DNA of 64,000 nt from Eutypella sp. D-1 (taxonomy: Eukaryota; Ascomycota; Sordariomycetes; Xylariales; Diatrypaceae). The stretch covers positions 868,001 to 932,000 of the forward strand of contig JAJTTP010000005.1 in assembly GCA_023313575.1 (NCBI GenBank), given 5' to 3'. Position numbers and translations under genes: made by a program. Shown one piece after another: positions 49,629 through 63,644 of the stretch. The notes beneath the pieces were generated by a model. That model ran no database searches, was not told the DNA's origin, and saw only the letters and a program-made list of their open reading frames with translations. The first letter of the stretch is position 1, and each line of letters opens with the position of its first letter.

Positions 49629-52600
49629 TTTGTTTTTCTACTTGGAGAAGCAGGGGTAGCTGTCGCGTCGGCCCCTCCCGCATATGACGAACTGCGTGCT
49701 GATAGGTTTCTTCCTTAGAGCAGATATGTTCACAGTTACTGGATAGAGTGCACTGAATTATATATATTAATACGGAAGGTCATCTCGGCCCTGCCCAGCC
49801 GGTCCAAGCGGCTGGCCGAAGGTGAGGGTCCAGCTCAGTGGGTTTAGCGCAGTGCCCTACGAATATGTTGTAACAAAATACCAAACAGAGCCTCTCGTTC
49901 TCGCACCCGGGCCAGGTGAATGCTGTAACCCGGCACAATTCGTGCTCATTACTAGAATGGCGACGTGGTGCTTACTTACCTGGGGAATTGGCCCGATGGG
50001 TCCATTCGTGGAAATACCATATGCAGGGCGTGGACGGACGCTAGGGTCTCGCGTCACTGATGTTAAAGCTTGCGCCATTGCTCACCATCACCTAGGTAGA
50101 TGTCGTGATATTGCGACATGTAAAATCAATTTGAAATACCTTAGAAGCCATTCATTTTCTGCTAGAATTTGACATGAAAGCATGGAAAGGAAACCATCTG
50201 TATTCAATTCAGCTCCTACATTTCAAGTTGTCGTACCTGACACACTTTAGAGCGTTTAATAGCACGGTTCCTATGGATATCTTAGAAATTATGAGGGAGA
50301 TGATGCTCTGACTTTAATAAGTTGATATCCTGTTTTAAGAATGGTACGGAAACACATTAACCCTTTTCTGGCTGAAACGTCAAGACTATCCAACATCATC
50401 GGTGTCCAGGTGTATAATACTACGTGCTCCAAGCAAACGTCGCCACCGCCTTCCCAACCACGTCGCTCCCAATGCAATGGGTTAACTGTACTCGACCAAG
50501 ATCAAGCTCAGGGTACAGCTATGCACCTCGCTAAGGGATGGATTGGCGAGCCGACAATGCAAGATTTCAGAACGAATATACAGATGCCGTTGTTCCATGT
50601 ACTCGCTGAACGCCATTGGATCCTTGTAACGCGAAGATGGAAATTTAGCTGCGGCCCTTTTTCTAGTAAAGCCTTGGCAGATTTGAATATAGGCATGTCT
50701 AGACCTTATTTCATCACCGGTGCAGAGAGGTAACCTCCGCGGCCCCAAAAATCGAAGACACCATTGTCGTAGTATGCCGACGCAACCTCTAGCTGTTATG
50801 CATATTGCCAAGGCAAGATCGTGGGAACGGGGCATGGTGGGCACTCTAGCCTGCAGAGTTCTGTATTGTGCGGATCATCAGGCAGCATATCAAAAGACAA
50901 TGCGTGGGGAGATATCAATAATGCGTCGGAGAGCCTCCGACCCATGGTGCTCTCGTGCTTAAGTAGTGGATTCCACCTAAAGCTGTGTAATTGGGGTCCA
51001 TAGAAAGCAATTATCCATCACGAAGGGGTCGGCTGTTTTCATGATGGAATAGTTGGGGTCATCGCATAGGCGTCATTGCCGATTCGCCCCCTTCGCCCCC
51101 CTTTATCCCCACTATTTCCCTTCGGCCGTGACAGGTTTTCCCATCGACCACTCTATAATGATCAACTCTACCAGAACATCGATAAGACTGTTCCTGTTTG
51201 GCAACGAACATAGCGTGTCGAGGGCATCTCTGTTGACTTAAACGTTCATCATCTAACACACAGGGGTGACGGCCTTTCACGCGGTCTGATAATATGCGAC
51301 GTCCCTCCAGATCTGCCTGTGACGCCGCCACATCCATTGTGTATGCTTCCACTAGATAGTTGACATATGCCATATTCTGAGCTGAGGATGGTACAGCTAC
51401 GCATATGCCCCCCCGACGACGATATAGAGCAACACATCTAACCACGCACTGCTCACCTCAATCCACGCATCGGTATATACACGCAGCAGAGCTCGGTAGG
51501 TGTTAGCAAGTCTTGGATTAGTACCCCTATGCCGGGTGCTCGACCAAAAAAGTCTGCTTGCTTGCTTTCGCTTTTCATCCTATGGGTAGTTACGTATCAG
51601 CTCATTTCAAGCGTTTGACGGGGAGCACTCGCGAATCACCAAAGTCGCTGCAGTAACACCCGTCTATCAAGACGGATCAAGGAATAAAGGCTAACAAACA
51701 AAATCCTAGGATTCGCATTTTCCTCGTCTCGCTTGCTTTATTACTCGACCGACCCTATCCCGTCCGGCCGCACCCACTTCGATTCATCATAACGTCTGAA
51801 AAAGTGCCGCGGACTCAGTCCAACGCGGCGGGTACGATGAGGGAAAAGAAAAAGCGGGGAAAATACATGCGATAACCATCAAACCATCCGCGCATCCATT
51901 CATCTGCCTATTGGTATCATCATAGCCCGTATCTGGACCAAGTCTCATTCGCGACGAGGGGGGAAGAAAATCCCATCCAAGGAAATCCCCCTCCTAAGTA
52001 TCCGGCTTCCTCACTCATTGATTTTCGATCCTCATGCTGGCCGGCAGATGCGCCAGTTACCATCCGGTATTACTTTTTGTCCATCCATTCCATCATTCCA
52101 TAAATGCCCACGAAATCCCCCTCCCTGACTTTCCTCTCCATCACACCTTGATTTTTTTTAACCCCGCCTTCTTCCCTTCTTTTGGGGTTTGGTGAATATG
52201 TGTCATATTGCGGACGCAGTCACAGTCGCTGACGCGCTCCCCCACTGCTAAAAGTCGTCATATATACACCATATATAAGGGGGTATGTATGTACGACTTG
52301 TGCTGGACAAGAAATGCTCGTGAATGCACCATAGTAGTAGAGTGGACCAGAGCTGGCGGCCCTAGCCATGATATGTGCATGGAATATAGTGCAAGTAAGA
52401 ACAATGGAGAAGGGTATGGAAGTACCAGTTGCAAGGTCCGCCCTATCGGAAGGGGGAGGTATCAATAGATCGGTATTAAAAAGGTGATATACCTACGTGG
52501 TAGTTATAGCTGTAAGAGCAGCAGAAAGGGTTTATGCGAGACGAAAAGATATAAAAAGCAAGGCTAAGCTAAGTGGGACTTTTTGCTTGCTTGCTAAAAG

Positions 52601-52983
52601 AGGCCAGCCCGGCAGCCCTGATTTTCCAACCAACCAAATATCATGACCGCTACGGGCCCGAACCGTGAACCGAGACCGTGAACCGAGACCGTGACCGAAA
52701 ACCGGAGATGATGCTGGCTGCCGTTATAGACCGACCGACCGACCGACCGAACCATGTAATACAACGAGGACTTGCTTGCTGAGGATGGGTAAGGGATGAA
52801 AAACAAAACAACATAAAAAGGAGACGTCGGCTTCATCATCAAGTATCATGATCATGACGCGGAGGCGGGGAAGTCGACCTCGAAGGGCGAGGGCGGCGGG
52901 ATCTTGACGTCGAGGTATCGGTACCGCCGTCGTGAGCTCTGCGAATGAGAGCTGGATCGAGATCCAGGGCGAGAGCGCTTCTC
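49629..52983. other. 3.4 kb without a recognised gene
   Basis: Promoter of the symporter on the left (a TGATAG GATA-type site at 49700-49705) and 3' flank of the large disordered-protein gene on the right. Frames of up to about 130 codons (50341-50733 plus, 51059-51445 minus) have no recognisable features. Confidence 0.45.
52661..52750. repeat. Short tandem repeats in the 3' flank of the large gene
   Basis: AACCGAGACCGTG is repeated at 52668-52680 and 52681-52693 after a truncated copy (52661-52667). After a gap, CCGA is repeated five times at 52731-52750. If the transcript of the minus-strand gene reaches here, it would carry UCGG repeats. Confidence 0.75.
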
Positions 52984-55900
52984 CTAAAACGTCTCGGACT
53001 CCTGACTGGCAACCGACCGGGGGCTGCGGGGGCTCGCCATCGATCGTGGGCTGGTCACCGAGCCGAAGGTGTCTGGAATAGAATTTTGTTAGGGCTTTCC
53101 GCTCTGAAAAATAGAGAATAGCAAGGGATAGAAGAAGTAGTGACATAAATAGGGGAAATTACTAACCTCGCTTCCGCCGCCTCTCTTCGTCACCCTCGGT
53201 GGGCGTCATGGCCCTCGGCCCGCTAGGCCGGCGGGTCGGCACGCCCAGCGCGGCGCTTAGGTTCTTATTCTCGGGCTTCGGGCTGCTGCGGCCGGTGTGG
53301 TAACTGTTGCTAACACTGGCGTTGCTGGCGCCGGCGCCGCTCTCGACGCTGTGAAAGGGGAGCGGGCTATGCCTCTTCTCCTGGAGCTGACTTACCCGCA
53401 TGTGCTGGGGCGGTGTATGGGATTGCGAGATGGGCGACTGCGGCTCGAGCGGCTCCTTGGGCGGGCGCGGGGGGCCTTGCTGTTGGGATGCCGAAGGAGA
53501 GGAGGCACCGCCCCAGTTGTACTCGTCGCCGCCGTGGCCTGAGTTCATGGCGCTGTTGTCGCTGTAGCGGTTGGTGTTCTGGGGGCCGAACCGGTGCAGC
53601 GAGGTGGCGGAGCCTGCCCAATCAGCTGAGTGGGGGGACATAGGCGAGTCGTAGTCTTGGGCCGAATACTCGAGAGCAGTCCTGAAACGCTCAGTCTGGC
53701 CGGGTCGAGGCTGCGGGTGCTGCAAGTTAAGCGAGTTCCTGTGCGCCTTGAACTTGGGGTCTTCAGGAGTGTAAGGGGTGTAGGCGAGGGGGGCTGGGGC
53801 CAAAGAGGCCGCGTTGGGTGTCTCGGGGCCCATCGAGGTAGTGGCCGGCAGATCCTGCGTGGAAAAGCCGCTATGCAACTTGTCCTCGCCGTAGGGGTCA
53901 GTTGGCGGGTAATCGTAATCATCCACCTGGGATCCGGAGCGCGAATGCGACTGCTGCATGTACTCGTCCTGCTTCCTGGAATTTCCGCTGCTCCGGAAGA
54001 CCTTGCCGATGCTGGAGGTAGTTGTCTCGGACCACCGTGAGATCTTCGGGAGGAAGCTCGAGGATCCCCTGGACTTGTGCTTCTTGCTGTCATCGGTCCG
54101 CGGCGTGTTCTCGACGCTGAGAGACGCATTCTGCTGCGTCGCGGTCTGGGGCGGCGTGTTGACAGGTGCTGAGCCAGGACGCGGGACGCTACCTCCCGGA
54201 GTCGATCTGCCTCCACGAGGAGAATATTGGTTTGTAGCAGTGACGTAGGTATCTTCGAACTCATCTTCGTTGCCCTCAGGAACAGTGCTGATGCGATGGT
54301 CCGAGAACTTGCGGTCGTAGCCTTGTTTTACTGAAGTGCCTGCCGACCGAGGAATTGATAGGTGACCAGACTGGCTCGCATGGCTAGCGGTTGACGTCCC
54401 CGCGTTACCCTCGGGCTCATAACCCCTGTCTTGCTCGTACTGGACATCCGGCTGTATTTGTGCGGCAGAGGGCGACCGCGGGCTCATTTCCTGTGTATCC
54501 GTGGTTTGGTGCTTCAGCGAATCGACATCGGTGAGGAGCTGAATAAGCATATCCTCTATCCTGGTGAGGTCGTTGGTGCTCTTGGCGCTAAGGCCTTGGA
54601 GCGCGCGCCGGAGGAAGCTACGCTTCTTAGCGGGCATATCATCGAACGTGCCGGCCTGTGAACCGCCGCCTTGAATGGATCTGCCACTGCTTCCGGGCAA
54701 TGGCCGAGGACCACCGAGGTGCCGCTTAACTGTCTTCTCGGTGTTATCCTTGGTCTCCATGATAATCTGCTCCTCGGTATCGGCTAGGATCCTCTTGATA
54801 TCTTCGAAGGAGTTCCGCATCTCGGCGGCAGACCTCACGAGTGTCACTAGGATCTCAGTATCTCTAGCACTCCGTTGTGCATCACGGACCATAAGCTACA
54901 AATCGTTAGAGGATTCCCAAACCATAGCATTCGGTGGAGATTTCGGGTACTTACATGTTCCATCAGGGCAATGATATCCTTGGACTGGATCCTGTCGATT
55001 CCGGTGCCAGTGGAGGCGTCGTAGAGAGGGGAACCTAGACCCTGGGAGAGGCCACTCATATTTCTGGGGTTCTTCGCCCCGTAAAACGGATCCTCGGAAT
55101 TGCCCATGCCTTGTTGCTCTGGGATGCCAACTCCCTTGCCCTTCATGTTGGTGCCATCGTTCGGGGCCGCCGAGATGTAGCCCTCATCGCCACCGCCGAG
55201 GCCGGGGCTACCAGTGTGGAAACCACCCCTGTATGTATCATTTACAAAGTCGCCTCCATGTAGCATGTTGCTGTCGAGGCCAGGAAGGTTCGCTATGGGG
55301 CTGCTCCCCTCATATGGGTTTGTGATTAGCGTGTCGCGTTTGCGGTCGGTTGATGTCCGCTGCCAGTCCATATCTTGGTCCTGACTCGGCTCTCGGCTGT
55401 GTGACGAAGCCAATGCTCCGGCTGTGGCAATAGTGGCAGCGGCCGCCATGCCGAGGCCGCCTTGGCTCGTCTTGGGCGTAACGGCCCGGTCCTCATACGA
55501 GTGAGCCTTCTGTCTCGTAGGTGTAAGTGGTTCTTGGGATGGAGTTCCCACGCCACTGTGAGCATCATAGCCGTAGCCAATCTCCGGCATGGGGTGGTCC
55601 ATGTCGGGGAGGCCACTAACCCCCATCCTCGGCTGTTCGTAATCGGAGAGGCGGTCGATGCTGTGACGTGGCTCGACATCGGTGGGCGTGTAGCGGTCCT
55701 TCGCTGCTCTCTCCTTGAATGACCGGTTGCGAGAAACGCCTTCGCCAGTGAAGCTCTCATTGTTCTTCTCGCGGCTTGGAGAATGGTGCACAGCGTTCTG
55801 TCGCTTCAGGGCGGCAGCAGCCGCCCGGCCGAGGGCGGCACTCGTAATGGCAGCCTCGGAAGCGGTCGGCGACTCGTGCTCCTTAGTCATGGGGACCTTT

Positions 55901-58482
55901 TGTCCATATTCATTAATGTCGTATTCCTCAACCTCTCGAGACGCCGACGCAGGTCGGTCGTGAGAGTGAGAAGCTGTAGATACAGGCTTCCGAGATATTG
56001 TTTGCTTCACGGGGCTTATATCTCTCGAGTCGCTCGGTTTCATGGGTTCTTCGTATGATAACTGGGAGTCGCGGTAGTCGCGGGCACCGCTGCCTGAGCC
56101 ACTCAGGATGGAAGGATCCAGCATAGATCCATCAATGAGCGAGGCGACGGCGGACTCCGGCCCAAAGTTCTGGTGAACCATCTGGGCATTTCCACTCACT
56201 TGGCGTACGGCTTGTCCCGATGTTACATGGTCCAACTCGCTGTCCTCCGTGTAAGTGGTGTTCCGGTAATCCAATCCAGAACTCAACGCGCTTGCATCCT
56301 CATCGCCGAAGTCCCGACTCCGGGTGTTACTGAGGACTGAGCTATCTCGGTCGTGAGCCGTCTTGTCCGGAGAGGAGAGTTCGCTGGCGGTCTGCGTAAC
56401 CCTGGAATCACGGCGGCCTTGGACATCGCTTTCGCCCTCAGTGAATCCGGACACGCTCTGGATGGGGCTCAAACCCCGCCTCTCTTGTTGATACGGTACA
56501 TATCGCAGGGGAGCCGGTACATCCTGATGACCGAAGAAAGAATGGTTGGGGTCCTCGTCTTCGTACATTCCGGGCTCGCCCAATTGACCGTCGTCGTATT
56601 CATCGTCGTATTCATCCCTAACCGGGTCAAGGTGTTGCCGGCCAAATTCATCAGCCTCGACTTGCTCATTGTATTCCGCGGTACCCTTTCGAGGGAGTGC
56701 CCTCAGGTCGCCATGTGATACGTTAGCGTGCTGGGCTCCCAAGTGCTGGAGGGTGTGCACGGGCGTCCGGGTGGGCGTGGGAGTGTCATGTCCGGATTCT
56801 ACATCGGCGACGCCGCCAGCGACGCCGCGAGTGACTTCCCTAACCGGCGCCATCTCCTCGCTTGCCGAGTGTGGCCTATCGGTGTCCGCTGACAAGATGG
56901 ATGTCCGCGTGATCTCAGAGGGATTTAGCTCGCTCTGAAGAGGCATAGGTGGCGCAAGCCGATGATCGGCCTCTTCAAAGTCTTCTGAATATGCTTCGTT
57001 CTGAACACGTTTGGGGGTTTCAGCTCCCCTCCTCCGCCTTCTTTGTCTCTTCTCGTCAACTCGTGACCTCGACCTCAGCGCGGCATCGACAGCAGCGGCG
57101 CCTGCAGCACCGATGGCGACATCTGCTAGCCTTGCGCGATCACGGCGTGGGGTATGATCATCATCAAGTGGCTCTTCGTCAAGAACGGAGGCCTCGTCGA
57201 GACTGCTGCTCTGCGGGGACAGATCATTCCGGGCTTCTCTATTTCGCCGATCTTTTGACTTAGTTGAGTGTGTTGTGTCGGCAGATTTCCGCTTACTAGT
57301 TACGGACACCTCATCTCGTGAGGCCGAAGTGAGACTGGACAGAGAATCCCTCTGCAGGTGTTTGCTGCCGGTTTTGCTATCCCGTTGGCTACGCTCCCTC
57401 TTCAGAGATTCCAGCTCTGGGAGGATGAGGCGCCGGATAGCATCCTCGACGGTCTCGAGCAGCTTCGGATTGTTGATGGAGTTCTTGGAGGAGTAGGAAT
57501 CGTATGATCGGTGGCTGGGGGCCAATTGGGATGAGAGGACGCTAGACTCGGCACCCGAGACAAGGGATTCCTTTGGATTTCCTTTCGATCTGCGGCGGGC
57601 GGACGGCTTGGTTTCTGTATCCTTCTCACCGCTGACACTGCTTGCCCTGCTCCTTCTCCTGTACTTCTGCTCTTGCTTGCTCGCCTTGTCGCTGATCTCC
57701 CTCTCGGCCCGGGATTTACGGTTCGCTTTATCGGCCGCCGTGGCGGAACCAAGAACGCTAAGTGATTCGGCATCTGTCCGCAGAGGGCTCTTAGCACGTT
57801 TCTCAGCCCGTGCCGACGTCGTGTTCCCACCAGAGTTTCCATCTAAGAAGCTATCGGTGGGGATAGCCGATATATCGGATAGATTTGTGGGCTCATAAGC
57901 CGAGGCCGAGACCTTGCTGTCGGCGGCGGGGATGAGGGGGCTCGACACTTTCCGGCGGCGCCGATGGCTACTGGGGTCAATCTCGACCTCGATTGGGTTC
58001 CGGGAGACATTAGACTCCTCGGTGGCGGAGGCATAGGAGTTCATACTCCTCGCATCTTCGGGGTCCGTCATATCTAGTTCGCTCCTGAGTCCAGGAATGG
58101 GGCTGGCGGTATCTTCCCTATTCGTGGAAGCCTTCCTGGAACTTCTCGTCTCAGTAATCTGAATATGGTCGGCCTTCCCCCTTACCTTGGAGGGCGTAAG
58201 GCGTACGCGAACGCTAGGCCTGCGCTCGTGGGATCCGCCTTGGCCGTTCTTTCCACCCTCGAAATACTCTATGAGGAGGGAGGTCTGGGAGCGGTTAGGA
58301 CGATGACCGCGAGTTTTGATGGTAACGGGGGTGCCGTCGTCGGGCAGTGAGTAGGAAGACTTCTCTTCCTCTGCGGGTTTAGAAAGATCGGTGGCCAGCT
58401 CAGTCGGTGTGCTAACGACGGATTGGGATTCGGATTCGGTTGGGGCAGGTAGAGGGGGGACGTCTTGGGAATCGGCGCCCAT
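52984..58482 (-). CDS. Large, mostly disordered fungal protein of unknown function
   Basis: Minus-strand exons 54955-58482, 53167-54895 and 52984-53072 give 1,781 residues. The start is MGADSQDVPPLP at 58482; the frame is open 37 codons further, but this is the first good ATG. The first intron has GTAAGT and joins IIALMEH to LMVRDAQRS. The second (GTTAGT...TTCCAG) avoids a stop three bases into the intron and adds a 29-residue Ser/Pro/Arg tail ending SQESETF, which looks genuine. Most of the chain is low-complexity Ser/Arg/Pro/Glu. One region seems folded, about residues 1160-1310: a helix around the first junction (EILVTLVRSAAEMRNSFEDI) and FLRRALQGLSAKSTNDL..IEDMLIQLL. I do not recognise the family. 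Such architecture suits a cortical, cell-polarity or scaffold protein, but that is speculation. Confidence 0.82.
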
Positions 58483-61400
58483 TCTGTTCCTCAAGGAATA
58501 CTCTACGTATGTACAGGTGCGTTTACACGCCCGGTAAGGTGTCGGGATGTTGGTCTGGCCAAGTGGTGGTATGGAGATATTTCCCGCCCACACACACCGT
58601 TGACCGACACCGACTTCCCCCTTGCTCGGATTTGTTTACCCAGGTCCGGGTAACTACCAAGTAGCAAGTAACCAAGCCAATGTCGAAGCTTGGACTAGGG
58701 GGTGTACTACTTAGTAGGCCGTGAAACTCGGCGAAGGGGCGAAATCGAGGCCGACGACTCGCCAGATGTCTTGCAGAAGGATGGGGTGGAGGGAGGAATT
58801 AAGATTAAGACATCAATGGTAATAGTAACTGCAGAGGGGAAGCAGGGAAAAAAAAAAGGTGATTGTGAAAAAGCGGTCGCGGGGAAGTAAGAGGCAAGCC
58901 CTGGGAGGCCCTGGGAGGCCCTGGCAAGCAAGTGGACTGAATATTCAGGTGCTATGCTCGACTGGGGATGGTTGGATGAAGGCGGAGGGGGGTGACTGGA
59001 TGACTTTGGTGACTTGGTTGATAGGCAGGGTGGCTGGAGAGGGTCAACTTGGTTAGCAGGTGGATCACATTGGCTTAAGAATGGGGGAAAAAGAGAGAAA
59101 AGGGAAATAAAAATTCAATAAAATGAAATAAAATATAAAAATCAAAAGGAACCCCTGCCCTGGTATCAAGTACGAAGTAGGCTATTGTATTTTATATTTC
59201 TTGGTTGAGAGGATGCATACTAAAATGGGGCGAAGTCGTCCAGAGTGAGAATGATAGGCAAGGAAGTAACGGATGGTTTATAGTGAATGTGCAGTCTGGC
59301 AGTCTGATGACGGTATTGCCGTTACGGTTGCGACTGTAAATATTATGTGTGTGTTCATATCTGTCTTTTGTTTGATTGTTCTCCTCCTGCAATGTAGAGT
59401 CAAAGTCGATTACCCAGTCACCACTCAGTAACTTAGGTAAGGCCTTTTCCATTTGTTTGTGTTATTACAGGTTTTCCGGGAGTCGAGTCAAAGGTACCCC
59501 AAAATAATAGTCAGATTGAAGTAGGTACAAGAACAGCAGCTGAATACCTACATACGTAGGTACCTACCTAGTATTCAACATACATACATAAGTGCCTAGG
59601 CAGTTTAGACTGCTAGCCCACAAGGAAGCTGTGGGATTCGCATTATAGCTATCTCCTAGGCATTGTATGTATGAACATATAGGTACCTAAGTATGTATGT
59701 ATGTATATGTATACATAGGTCCTACATATTCGTATTGTCTTGAAAATAAGGGCGGCGAATAGAAAGCACAGTTTAAGTTGCGGAATGTTTGACAAGAAGA
59801 AATTACAGATATACGTACAGAGTATAGAGATTGGGCGATAGGGTAGAATGTGAATATAGGCGGAGTACGTATGACCCTCAGTGTAGGTGAGCAGGTGGCG
59901 TAATGAAGGCTGGTATAAAGGCCGGCGCTGTTCAAGATTGAATTCCACTCTGGCTGTAAGCACTTCGGCAGCTACCTAGGTAGGTAGCATTGATAAAAAA
60001 GAGTGTAAGGGGTGAATACTGCAAGCTGCTGTCCTTGCCTACTTAGCTAGGTAACGCTGGTATGGCTACCCTCGATAGTATGGTATTCATGCAAGGCAAA
60101 TGCGCCACCAAGCGTTTGACATTTGGCAACGATATCTGCACAAATTATACAGGCTGCTTGCTGTATGTGAAGAATATGTCAGATCAAATCGAAGTGAACT
60201 ATTCGTACGTACGAAGTACCCGGAGAATAATGAATTATCTGATGTTAAAAATATGGATTTGGGCTCCTCAGCTGCAACGCCGAAAAATAAAATAAAAACG
60301 TGGCTGGGAATGGGCTGGGATAAGCTGGGCGTGCTAGGACGGGCTGGGATGGTTGATGCGTTGGCCTTGCTTCGAAATCCCCGCCAATCAATCACCAGAA
60401 CAGGCATAAGCCGTCTCGGCGAAGGGTGGGTTGCAGGGGTCTTTATGTACCCAAGGTAGCCCTACCTGGTATAGTGTGTGCCTTAGAATAGACCTCGGGA
60501 GCTGGACAGTTAGTTATATGGCAATATGGACTTTGGAAGGAAGAGAAAGAAAAAAGGCTGGAAAGCAGCATCTGGGTGACGGAATACCAGAAGCTAATTG
60601 ATATATCGGAGTTTTTTCTATGATTTAAGTATTTTGAGATACTTATGTAAGGTTTGTATGATATCTACTTTCCATCTCTACCAACTACATTTAGTTTCCC
60701 AAGCTCAAATTGTGAGGGGCTGGTGTCATTCAGGTACCAAACATTTTGAGTTGCGGGACCTCCCGTTTGAACATCCCCAGGGCACCTGGGCATCTCCTGA
60801 AAAGGGCAATCCCACTATAAACCTAAAACTCACAGGGGCTGTTTACATCGGGAAAATAAATAATCAAGTAAACAGGTTGTCATAATGGACAAGGCCTGGC
60901 AACTTGAGCTTGACATACAAAATACTACTACTAACTATAGTAGTATGTATGTAAAGCACGGATGGGGATAAGTGGAATGAGGGTCTGGGCAGTTGGCCGA
61001 AGCGTTTTTCCTGGCAGCCTGGATTTTATTTTTAAAAATATTTGGAGCGGGGCACCGTGACGGCTACAGGCAGACAGACTCCGTTGATAAGAAGTCGGTA
61101 CCTACTCTCAGTCACAGTAGTTAGAACGTAGCTATGAATATAGGAAGAGCCTTAGAAATTCTCTTGAGTGCTGGTAACCATAAGTTGACCTAGGGCTTTT
61201 ATATCATTTTTTTGCATCCCACAAACCATCATGACGGATTGACTGACGACGTCAGGCTGACCACCCTAAGCCATTAGGTAACCGGGGCATACAATGTGTA
61301 GGAGCACCCGGAGGCCCCCAGCCCGACCGATGAAACGTACAGGGCAGCGTCAACAATAATGGAGTACACAGTGGCTTTTTAGCCTTTCCTCGGATGATAG

Positions 61401-63644
61401 TGAGATGTACAGACCTAAGTAGCGTTGTGTCCGGTCCGTGACCGGGTAACCAGCGGAAAGCAGAAAACGGAAAGCGACAAGTGATGAGTGACGGGTAACA
61501 TGTGATGCCAATAAGTGCACAAGAGCCCCCTAAAACATCTCTCTCAAATATGGATAAGACGGCCAGAACAGACTCGTCATCTCATTTCCACCTGCTTTGG
61601 GATGACCTCCCAGCCATGCATACATCACCGACAAATCTGTCCAAGGATCTCAATGTGGCTTGCGTCTGCGGTACGAGGCCCAGGTACCGATATCCGCCCC
61701 TCATCCTCCTCTCGTCAATTTAGGTAATTACTATTTCAACACCTGTATGACCCCCATAAGGCCCGAACCCCCTTAGCGAACGAGAGACATCGCAAGCGGA
61801 GGGTGGCAAGGGAGAGATGCAGAAGCTGCGTTGTCCTACACACTTGCATACATAAGTACCTCGAGGACAACCCTAAAAGCAAGGGCATGCAAAGCCCGAC
61901 AACTAGACAGCTTCCACTAGCTTTCCTCGAATCGAGACGGGTGGGTGGCCTCCTCTCGGCGGACGGGTAGGTACGCATCATCACACGTATTACGCATCAC
62001 AGTTAGTACCGTCTGCCTCTTTCCGCGCACCCATACCAGGTATATCTGGGTTCGTAAACGAGCGTTCATTATGTGGGAGGGCGTAGAAAACCCATGTGTG
62101 GGTGAATTGGTCGGGGCTTGGGATCGACCGGCAGTCTGAGACCTTGCACGAGGTCTGGACGGCCAACACCACCGAAAAAGAATAGAATAGAATAGAGGAT
62201 CTTCAGGTTGCCCCCCCCTCTTTGCTTTCCGAGGTTCCAAATGCAAGTTTTCGTCCTCCCATTCGCACACATGAGCCGTGGGTGGCGATGGAACGTATAA
62301 CACAACACGCATAAAGAGCATGCGCAGGTGTGATGTACCCTTTTCGTACGTGCACGGCATGCCTGCATGCATATGCGACCTCGGAAGGTATATATGCATG
62401 TATACCATACATGCCGTAGTTCCCTTCGAAGATTAAAGATCTCAAAGATTTGAGCCCACCCACCAACTGGATTAAACCCACTCGCTCAAACTCAAGGCCC
62501 ACTGGATCGGGCTTTTAACAGCACAATGCCCGCCATCAGTCACAACGGCTATGACGATACTGCGACTATGCTGCCACAACCTGCCTCGCTTGCGGTTCAT
62601 ATTATTGAAATAAGGCATCACCGGACAGTATAGAAACGCACGGCAGTGAGTTTTTTCGGAATTGAATTGGCCACCTCCTGTAGATACTACTATCTGGTGT
62701 AGGTGTAGATCATCCGTACACCGATTTGCTCGGTTCTTTGTCTCAAAACCCGGCGAGCGGCGACCAACATGATTTGATACCCCTACCGTCGTGTCACCAT
62801 GGACTCGAAGAATCCGCTCCCCTCAACGTAGAATGAACGTGATACTATATCTCTGTCTCTCTCTGGGTTACTTGCTAGGCAGCCTGGCGGGTGGATGGAT
62901 CTGTGTAGCGGAGATGGTTACTACTTGTCTTAGTTTCGGCTGTCATCCAACCTCAACGCGCCGCCTGTGCGAGGGCGACAGCGGAAATCCCACTACTACT
63001 GGGGATTTTTTCTTGTCAATAGCTAAAAGAAGTTACTTGGATATGATGGTCATAAAAAGGTACAAAATATCGTGCCTATGACTACCTAAGTGAATGGGAG
63101 CTGCTGGTGGTGGTGTCGAGTTGAGAACAAAGCGCGCTTGATCCAACCTAGCTTGATCTTCGACAGCTCTGTCCCTGGCATAGCACCGTGATGAATTGGC
63201 TTAGAACAATGAAGAATTGCAAGTTCATCTCTCCTCCCCTGATTTCTTCTCTACCGCAGATGACAGGCAGCAGTGATGAAGGATCAAACTCCGCAAAGGA
63301 AGCTCCGCCAACTCCGTCGTTTCTTACTCGGAACTCCGCCAGGGCCAGGGATATATATATATATCGGTATACGTTAACAACTCGTTACAAACCATCTTGG
63401 ACCTAGTATTACATACCTAGTTCAAGCCTTTTGCCATATCTTGGTAGATATTGGAAGCATTGCGTCCGTTCACAGTGGCTCGAAACCCAGTCATCGTCGT
63501 TAACCCGAATCACCTCCGATCTCCACTGCCGGCCAGCAAACGGCTTCCGCATCTTTTCAACCCTACCTCACGACCGCCGCATTTTTCCATCATAATTGTT
63601 GCTGCCACCACAAATCTTACTGTCGCGCTTTTGCGCCAACCAAA
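58483..63644. other. 5.2 kb without a recognised gene
   Basis: Head-to-head space between the large gene and the edge gene. It contains a short direct repeat (58899-58924), many TACCTA/CTAGGTA words (59550-59720, 59971-59988), AATAG repeats (62183-62196) and a TA run (63350-63364). Small frames (about 60-160 codons) show no recognisable motifs. Confidence 0.45.
58899..58924. repeat. Tandem repeat CTGGGAGGCC
   Basis: Two full 10-bp copies and partial copies at both ends, between CAAG words, about 420 bp upstream of the large gene's start. Confidence 0.75.
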
